This document shows positions 58,101-64,000 of a stretch of 64,000 nt of DNA, one piece after another. The notes below the pieces were generated by a model. It did no database searches and was not told the origin of the DNA. It was given only the letters and a program-made list of their open reading frames with translations. The stretch is from Hydrangea macrophylla (taxonomy: Eukaryota > Streptophyta > Magnoliopsida > Cornales > Hydrangeaceae), in assembly GCA_033977485.1 (NCBI GenBank), contig CM066998.1:55022274-55086273 (forward strand), in the 5' to 3' direction. Numbering within the stretch: position 1 is the first letter of the stretch; every line of letters starts with the position of its first letter. A program made the translations under genes and the position numbers.

Positions 58101-59998
58101 ACACGAGGGGAACCAGTTTCCTTCTTGTTTTCCTTTCCCTTTTCTTTTCCCTCACGGAATCTATGAATCAAACAGAACCTAAGGAACACTTACAAAGGAT
58201 GAAAATAAAGCACAAAAACTTACTTGAATGAACTCAGGGCACATCAAGGATAAGTCCCCAACCATTCCACCTTGAACATGGGCATCGGCAACTCCGAATA
58301 TAGCAACGAAAACACATATTCCAATGTAATTTCCGATCCCTCCTTTCCCTGATGTGGCCAAATCCAACTATAGAAATTGAATGGAAAATGGAGTCTTATT
58401 AGAAGAACGGTATGATTAAGCTCAGGAATATGGAAGAAGACTTGATAGCAAGTACTTACGACTAGGAGTGCCAAAGTACTTAAGAAGAACAAGATGTAAC
58501 CCGCTATGTTACGTCGTCTAGTATCGACCTTTGCCTCGTTATATGCAAAAATCACCATTGTTCCAAGTGCAAACGGTTGATACACGAGAGTAAGTACCCT
58601 TGAAGGATGGTAATTCTTCAAATGGAAAACATAGAGGGAAAAGGCAAATGTTGTCAAACATACAAGTAATAAAAATGTGTGCAATTATCGATATATATAT
58701 CACAACTAGCTTACAATGAATGACATGTAAGGATGGATTTTTGACACTCAGCTCTCTCGATAGGTGCCTCAGAAATACGGTGACCAGAGAAGCAACCGAA
58801 TTACATGACATCTAGGAAGCACGGGTACTTCATTTTGGTTGTTGTATGAGTATCGGGTACCCCACGGGTACCATCACGGGTACGACACACGTGGGTACGA
58901 GTCGGACACTCCTCTGGCTATGTCCTGGTGCATTTAATTAAAACTGTGACACTGGATACGAGATGGGTACGGGATGGGTAAGGCATGGACACGGGTACTT
59001 TTAGGAAATTGAGATTGAAACTATGACTTTTTCTTCTTTTTCCTTTTTATGTTTATTTTAATGCTGTAGACTTGTAATGCTAAAACAATATTGTTAAGTT
59101 GCTAGACTGCTTAGTTGCTATGCTATGGATGAATAATATGCAATATTGATGTTCAATCTTCTTCTTCTTTGATTTTTTATAACTAAAAAAATACTATGTA
59201 GCCTACATTTTAGGGAATAGCCGTACCACCGTACCCGTTTCGTATCGTACCCGTGTCACGTGTCCGTGTTACATAGCATGACATCAAATACTAATTTTAT
59301 GAGATAATCCTCAAACATGATTCTGTAACTCTCAAATTAAACTTCAAATCTCCTACCCAGGAACTATAAAAAAAAATAAATAACAAAAAAAAAAGTCATC
59401 AATACTCCGCAGTCAAGCTAATTTGGGGCATAGCCATTCATAATTCTTAACTTGCTCTGGTAAGTATCGGAACCCAAGACTAACTGAGCAACTGCTTTTT
59501 TCTCTTGAAGGAGACACAAGGATCTCAAATAGGAGTATCACTCAAGAAACTTGCAGCTCATTCTCTTCAAAACTACATCAACATAGGATCTCAAGAGTCA
59601 TATGAGTAGAGATTATGGATGAAATTGCTTAGAATCGACTAAACCAATTTGTAATAGCGGTCCTAAGAATCGCATCTCCAAAATAATTGGAAATTTGAGC
59701 AAGATTGGGCTACTTACAGGGAACAACTTATAGTAGTAGTCTCCAATAGTCAACATACTGTTCCATGAAACAAGGGAGCCGAGTCCAAGAAACCAACATA
59801 CCACCATTGCACTATACCTTCCCTGAAATTGGGAAAAAGATTGAAAAACACATACTAAAATTAATCTAGTTTAAAAAAAAAAAAAAAAAAAAACACCCAA
59901 AACCCACCCTCCCCTTCAAAAGCCAATGAATCAAAGTTTGTGTTTGAGTAACAAACCTCAAGCCTTGTCGGCGTTTCACTTATCTCGTCGGTGGTCAT
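55110..59998 (-). CDS. Equilibrative nucleoside transporter (ENT3-like), nine exons, 415 aa
   Basis: ENT proteins carry nucleosides across membranes; plant members of this clade mostly act at the plasma membrane with protons. Exons (minus strand): 59998-59957, 59822-59718, 58615-58460, 58367-58224, 57421-57316, 57098-56935, 56830-56670, 56110-55852, 55220-55110. They join in one frame to 416 codons including the stop, without internal stops, close to known plant ENTs (about 418 aa). Family motifs include GLGSLVSWNSMLTIGDYYY, NYHPSRVLTLVYQPF, DLATSGKGGIG, HVQGGMVGDLSLMCPE, ITKAAFDHTDNGLRKG, FPGFLYENTG, MYNLWDLISRYIP and GPEQNALGNLLVLFLLGG. About 11 hydrophobic segments fit the fold, with a hydrophilic loop after segment 6. 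Exon 6 ends in a GC donor (CAA|GCAAGT); the other eight introns I checked fit GT-AG. Intron 2 contains a hAT-type element. Confidence 0.95.
58812..59276. mobile_element. hAT-type element built of ACGGGTAC words, in intron 2 of the transporter gene
   Basis: Ends CTAGGAAGCACGGGTAC and the complement of GTGTCCGTGTTACATAG, flanked by the perfect 8-bp duplication catgacat (58804-58811 and 59277-59284). Repeats of ACGGGTAC, GGTACC and GGGTACGGG fill both ends, with AT-rich text in the middle. The gene's splice sites are untouched. Confidence 0.8.
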
Positions 59999-59999
59999 T

Positions 60000-60480
60000 G
60001 TTTTTTTACCCTATAGCAATGGAGGAACTATAAAATCAACTGCAATATATGTATACAGCTCCTTCAATATATTTGAGTCCTTGCAAGCCAATTAAACAAA
60101 CATGTGGTGGCAGATACTTATATAAATTTCTATTAAGGAATGGAACAGTGAGATGCAGAATATGGGCCTATAAAATTCAAAAAGGCATATTCATATTAAA
60201 GACCAGATTTTCAAATATAGATGAATATTCCAATTAGGAATTTCAGATCTTCAAGTGTGTTTTAAAAAACGGTAAACAATTCTGATTGTCCTTATAGCTA
60301 ACTGGTATCAATTTTCTCTTTAACAATTTGATAACAATGAGAAAAAGAAAGTAGAGAATCCCAAAACAAAGAAAACCCATGAATCATATTTTCTGGACAG
60401 AAGAGAAAGAAAAAAAAAAAAAAAAAAAAGGTACCTCAATGTCGGCCTTAAAAATCAAATCAATTCAACCTCCAAGCAGA
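60000..60480 (-). promoter_or_regulatory. 5' UTR and proximal promoter of the transporter gene
   Basis: A probable leader exon ends with the donor ATTGAG|GTACCT (minus strand, near 60434), and a matching acceptor (ATATTGCAG) lies near 60043. An AT microsatellite (60499-60522) could serve as a TATA region. These are predictions from splice-site form only. Confidence 0.4.
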
Positions 60481-60522
60481 GAGAAGGAAACATGAACTAT
60501 ATATATATATATATATATATAT

Positions 60523-61612
60523 TTGGTATATACGTAAAGATATATAAATATATTAGTGGGTATAAATATTATTAAAAAAAATTAATCTTTATCAAGTGGG
60601 AGAAGAGATTAAGCCTACTGCGGCACTGCCTACCCTTGAAACAATGGCTTTGGAGTCTTCTATTTGACTGTGAAGTGTGAATTAATGATTCATTGCCTTT
60701 ATGGGATTTTTTGGGAATCATTTTATAACGCCAATATGCGATTGATTGAAAACTTTAAAGTTAAAGGTGAGAACAAGTGGGAACGAAAATAAAATAAAAA
60801 TAAAGATCTTGAAAAGCGTATCGGAAGGAATCTCCATGTGGGTAGGATTGTTTTTTTGGCAAGGTCCATATGGGTAGTTGAAAAATCATTTTTGAAAGTG
60901 TAAATTTAGAAAGTGATGATGCCAAGGAAAATCGGAGCATACTTGAAGGCCAAGGCGGCAAATTTTTTGGGTCCAAGATTATCTTGGCAGTATCATGTTT
61001 TAACTTCACAATTATTTACATTATATTATGTGAATTTAGATATTATGAATTTTATGGGTTACCTAAATGGATTAGGTCAAGATTCCTAGTCAAGTTAAAT
61101 ACTATTCAGGTACTCATACCTAAATGAATTTTTCTCTTCATACTCATATGTACTAACAGAATGGAATGATGTATGTACAACTTTTTAACGCAGCATGTAC
61201 ATGTAAATGTATAGAGAAAAATGCGTTATGAATGCCCAAACTTTTGTTATGATACATACATGTCAGTTACAACACTTTGGGACATTTTACTACTAACTAC
61301 AAAATTGTAATTGACAAATAACACATTAAAGTTACTACCAAAAAATCATATTAGAAAAGCTGGTGTTGAATGACCCCAAAGATACAACAAAATGATATAT
61401 TAGAAAAATTGATACTGATAGGCACCAAAATGACACCTTGTTACTACAAATTAAGACTAGGAAATTGAATGTATCATACCTGGTTGTCTTGTAAAATTTA
61501 TCAAACATTCAATTTCAAATATTAATAAAATAAAGAATTTTTGAATTTGGGAAGGGGAACTTAAGTATAAAAATATTTTTCAATATGACAAATTTTTTTC
61601 TAAAATCTACGG
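60523..61612. other. Intergenic DNA with no recognised gene
   Basis: AT-rich; no family-like coding text and no clear repeat ends. Confidence 0.6.
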
Positions 61613-61620
61613 GCAGCTTG

Positions 61621-61812
61621 TAGAGGTGAGCATACAATTCAGCTAATCGAAAATTTTAACCGAACCGAAATAAAATAGCCAATTCGGTTGGTAACCGAAC
61701 CAAACTGATTTTAGTTAGGGCCGAAACCGAACTGTTTTAACTAACTCGGTTCGGGTTTCGGTACCACTCCTAGAAACCGTACCTAACCGAAAACCGAATT
61801 GTGAGAATGATA
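61621..61812. repeat. Subterminal AACCGAAC/GGTTCGG word array of the hAT element
   Basis: About ten copies of CCGAAC or CCGAAA and their complements occur in 190 bp directly inside the TAGAGGTG end. Confidence 0.8.
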
Positions 61813-62839
61813 TATATACCGAGAGAATATTAGGGAATTGTTAAAACTCATATTTTTAAGTTTTATTCATTTTAGATATGACTCTCCTCAGTCCTTACTC
61901 CTCAGCGCCGCACACCTCTTCTCTTCCCCTTTTCATCGGCTCTTCAATCTTCACCGAATCACCAGCCACCACACTAGTGGCCAGCCGCCGCCGCCGCTGC
62001 CGCTGAGCTCACTCTCATACCATGTCACCACCACCAGCCGCTGACGCAGATCTCAGAGACTAGTGAGTCAGTGACCACTGTGAGTCTGTCACAACTCACA
62101 CGACTCCCTCCCAAGCTCCCACACCACTGGTCTTCTCTCTCTCTCTCTCTCTCTCTAAAAATCTCTATATCATCTCTCTCCCAGGGGTTTTTGTATCTAC
62201 ATCTCATATTTTCATTTGATGTTGGGTTTTTGTAGGAAGTCAGATCCCTAATCTCAAATTCTCAAACTCTCAGACTTAAAGGTAAGTAAGTAACTAGTTT
62301 TAATTTTTCTTCATCATGTATTGTTTTTGTTTAATCTTAGCTCGGTATGCGTTTTGATAATTTTCCTCCTTGTAAGTTGTATCCATGCACTGGTTCTTGA
62401 TGAATCTTGCCCTTCTGATGTCTTTTAAAATTTTAATATTATCTTATTTTCCTATAAAAAAAAAAGATCAAGGGCTTGAACTTTGAACCACTCATCTGTA
62501 GACTTTTCATTTTTTTCCCTTTATCTTTGATTTTTATTTTATATATATGTTGAAAATCTGTAGACATTTAATTTTTTTCCTCTTTTGTCTTTGATGACTT
62601 GATGCCTCATGGTTTAAGACTTAAGTGGTTAAGTTAGCAACATTTGAAATAAATTTACTTTTCTTTCTTTAATTCTTGTATTACACTACTATGTTTTCTC
62701 ATTTTTGCATCATATCATGTATTGTGTATCCTAGTTTATTCTATTTTATGTGTTTTGTTGTTAAAAAAATGAAATTGTAGAATGTATTGGTACAAAATGA
62801 TTAGTAAAATTATTTTCATAGCTTCTAAACTTATACACT

Positions 62840-64000
62840 ATGTCGGGTGGAAGTGAATGTGAGAGTGAGCACATAGAAATTGCACTTGAAGTTGACACTG
62901 ATGAAGTAAATTCAAGTAACAAAAAAAGGAAAAACATGAAGCCTAGGTCAGTGATTTGGAATCATTTTATTGGGTTTACTGATGACAAGGGGATGATCGA
63001 AAAAAGCAAAGTGTCTATGCGGCTGATCCAAAAACTTGTGGGACTGCTACAATGAAAAATCACATATCAAGTTGTAAGGCTAACCCATATAATCATGATC
63101 TTAGCTAAACAAAGCTAACTGGGTATCAACAAACCAGAGGTAGTGAAAATAAATTGGGCACTTGGAGGTTTGAGTCTGTGGCTGTTAGGAAGGCACTAGT
63201 TCAAATGTTAATTACTGAAGGGCTCCCATTTAGTTTTGTTGATCGGCCCGAGTTTAGATAATTTGTCTCATTTGCTTTACCACCTGACTTCCGTGTTCCA
63301 TCAGGTAGGACCATCAGTAGAGATTGTTATGATCTCTATTTGCAAGAGAAGTCCAAATTGAAAAATGTATTGAAGGAATCAAATAGGAGGGCTTGTCTCA
63401 CCATAGACACTTGGACATCTTTGCAAAGAATTAACTATATGGTTCTCACAACATACTTTATTGATAATAACTGGACTTTAACCAAAAAGATCATGAATTT
63501 TTGTCCAATTAAAAGTCATAAAGGTGAGGACATTCGTATGTCCATGGACAAATGTTTACTTGATTTGGGGTATTGATAAAGTACTAGCTGTTACTGTTGA
63601 TAATGCTAGTTCTAATGATGTCGCAATTTCATACGTGAGGAGGAGGTTTGAGACTTGGGGTACAAATGTGTTAGGTGGCAAGCGTCTCTACTTGACGTAC
63701 GTAGCACACATTATAAACCTTGTGTTTGTTGATGGCGTCAAAGAAGTTGATGAGTCCGTTGCTCGAGTTTGGGGGGCAGTGAGATTTATAAGGCAATCAC
63801 ATGCTAGACTAAGAAGATTTAAAGAGTGTGTTGAATTTGAAAAGATTAAGAGTAAGACATTGCTATGCCTTAATGTTCCCACTAGGTAGAACTCCACATA
63901 TTTGATGTTATATACAGCTGAGATGTTTGAGAGGGCCTTTCAGAGGTATAACATGCAAGACTAAAGTTATAAATCAGATCTTTTGGATAGTGATGGACAA
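62840..64000 (+). pseudogene. hAT transposase, BED-finger type (broken, partial)
   Basis: The enzyme would cut and reinsert the element in the nucleus. The start is the ATG at 62840 (MSGGSECESEHIEIALEV), an acidic N-terminus. The BED finger follows (KPRSVIWNHFIGFTDDKG), but its CxxC pair is missing: a small deletion near 63020 removes it and shifts frame, and the text resumes as YAADPKTCGTATMKNHISSC. The core shows D in LTIDTWTSLQRINYMVLT, D in VTVDNASSND, and HIINLVF. Other defects are stops near 63107 and 63260, a one-base insertion near 63567, and a Trp-to-stop change at 63887 where PTRWNSTY is expected. The dimerisation end lies beyond the window. Relatives include DAYSLEEPER/RICESLEEPER-type proteins. 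Confidence 0.85.

Larger units (their letters stand above)
61621..64000 (+). mobile_element. Left part of a hAT transposon (continues beyond window)
   Basis: The end TAGAGGTGAGCATAC starts at 61621 and is preceded by gcagcttg, the expected 8-bp duplication. A subterminal array of AACCGAAC and GGTTCGG words follows (61655-61812), then an untranslated leader with a CT tract (62127-62155) and a splice-donor-like GTAAGTAAG near 62282. The transposase coding region begins at 62840. The right end is outside the window. Confidence 0.7.

Overview
The window is a plant nuclear segment from an angiosperm, probably a eudicot. It is AT-rich, its genes have spliced introns (GT-AG and one GC-AG), and it is packed with plant-type mobile elements. 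I see no bacterial operons, rRNA genes, functional tRNA genes or CRISPR arrays. I can support one intact host gene, one nearly intact host gene, and many nested transposons.

Layout. 1-11.3 kb: a degraded Athila-type Ty3/gypsy element on the + strand (LTR remnant, tRNA-Asp-type PBS, gag, protease, RT remnant, RNase H, integrase, env-like ORF). A 2.75-kb solo LTR of another family is inserted in its pol and flanked by the 5-bp duplication gttgt. 11.9-14.4 kb: a TIR element and a 1.3-kb foldback element. 14.5-24.2 kb: minus-strand gypsy LTRs that host a 535-bp Helitron and a full-length 5-kb Mutator-like element (MULE). The MULE has TIRs, a 9-bp duplication and an almost complete transposase. 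24.2-29.9 kb: an LTR fragment, a complete TRIM, a second Helitron and small elements in AT-rich DNA. 29.9-31.3 kb: a feruloyl-CoA 6'-hydroxylase-like dioxygenase gene that is complete apart from three single-base losses. 31.3-38.4 kb: an Au-type SINE, a tandem multimer of tRNA-derived units, poly-G tracts, a solo LTR, a Stowaway MITE and another SINE. 38.4-39.0 kb: a hAT-type element built almost entirely from TTCGGAA. 41.5-52.3 kb: a complete but decayed Tekay-type chromovirus on the minus strand, with an extra acidic ORF between PBS and gag. 52.6-54.7 kb: three small DNA elements. 55.1-60.4 kb: an intact nine-exon equilibrative nucleoside transporter gene on the minus strand. 61.6-64 kb: the left end and broken transposase gene of a hAT element that leaves the window.

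Two patterns cut across these features. First, three different LTR families carry a cluster of one short palindromic word just upstream of a TATA box: GGATCGATCC, CCAATCGATTGG, and GCGGCATTC with GAATGCCGC. The Athila element carries its cluster twice, the second time before a likely internal promoter for the env-like ORF. Second, five hAT-type elements (8-bp duplications where both ends are visible) are each filled with a different short word containing CGG. Four share TAGRGGTG ends, and one of those four encodes a hAT transposase. These two patterns are the best candidates here for something not fully described.
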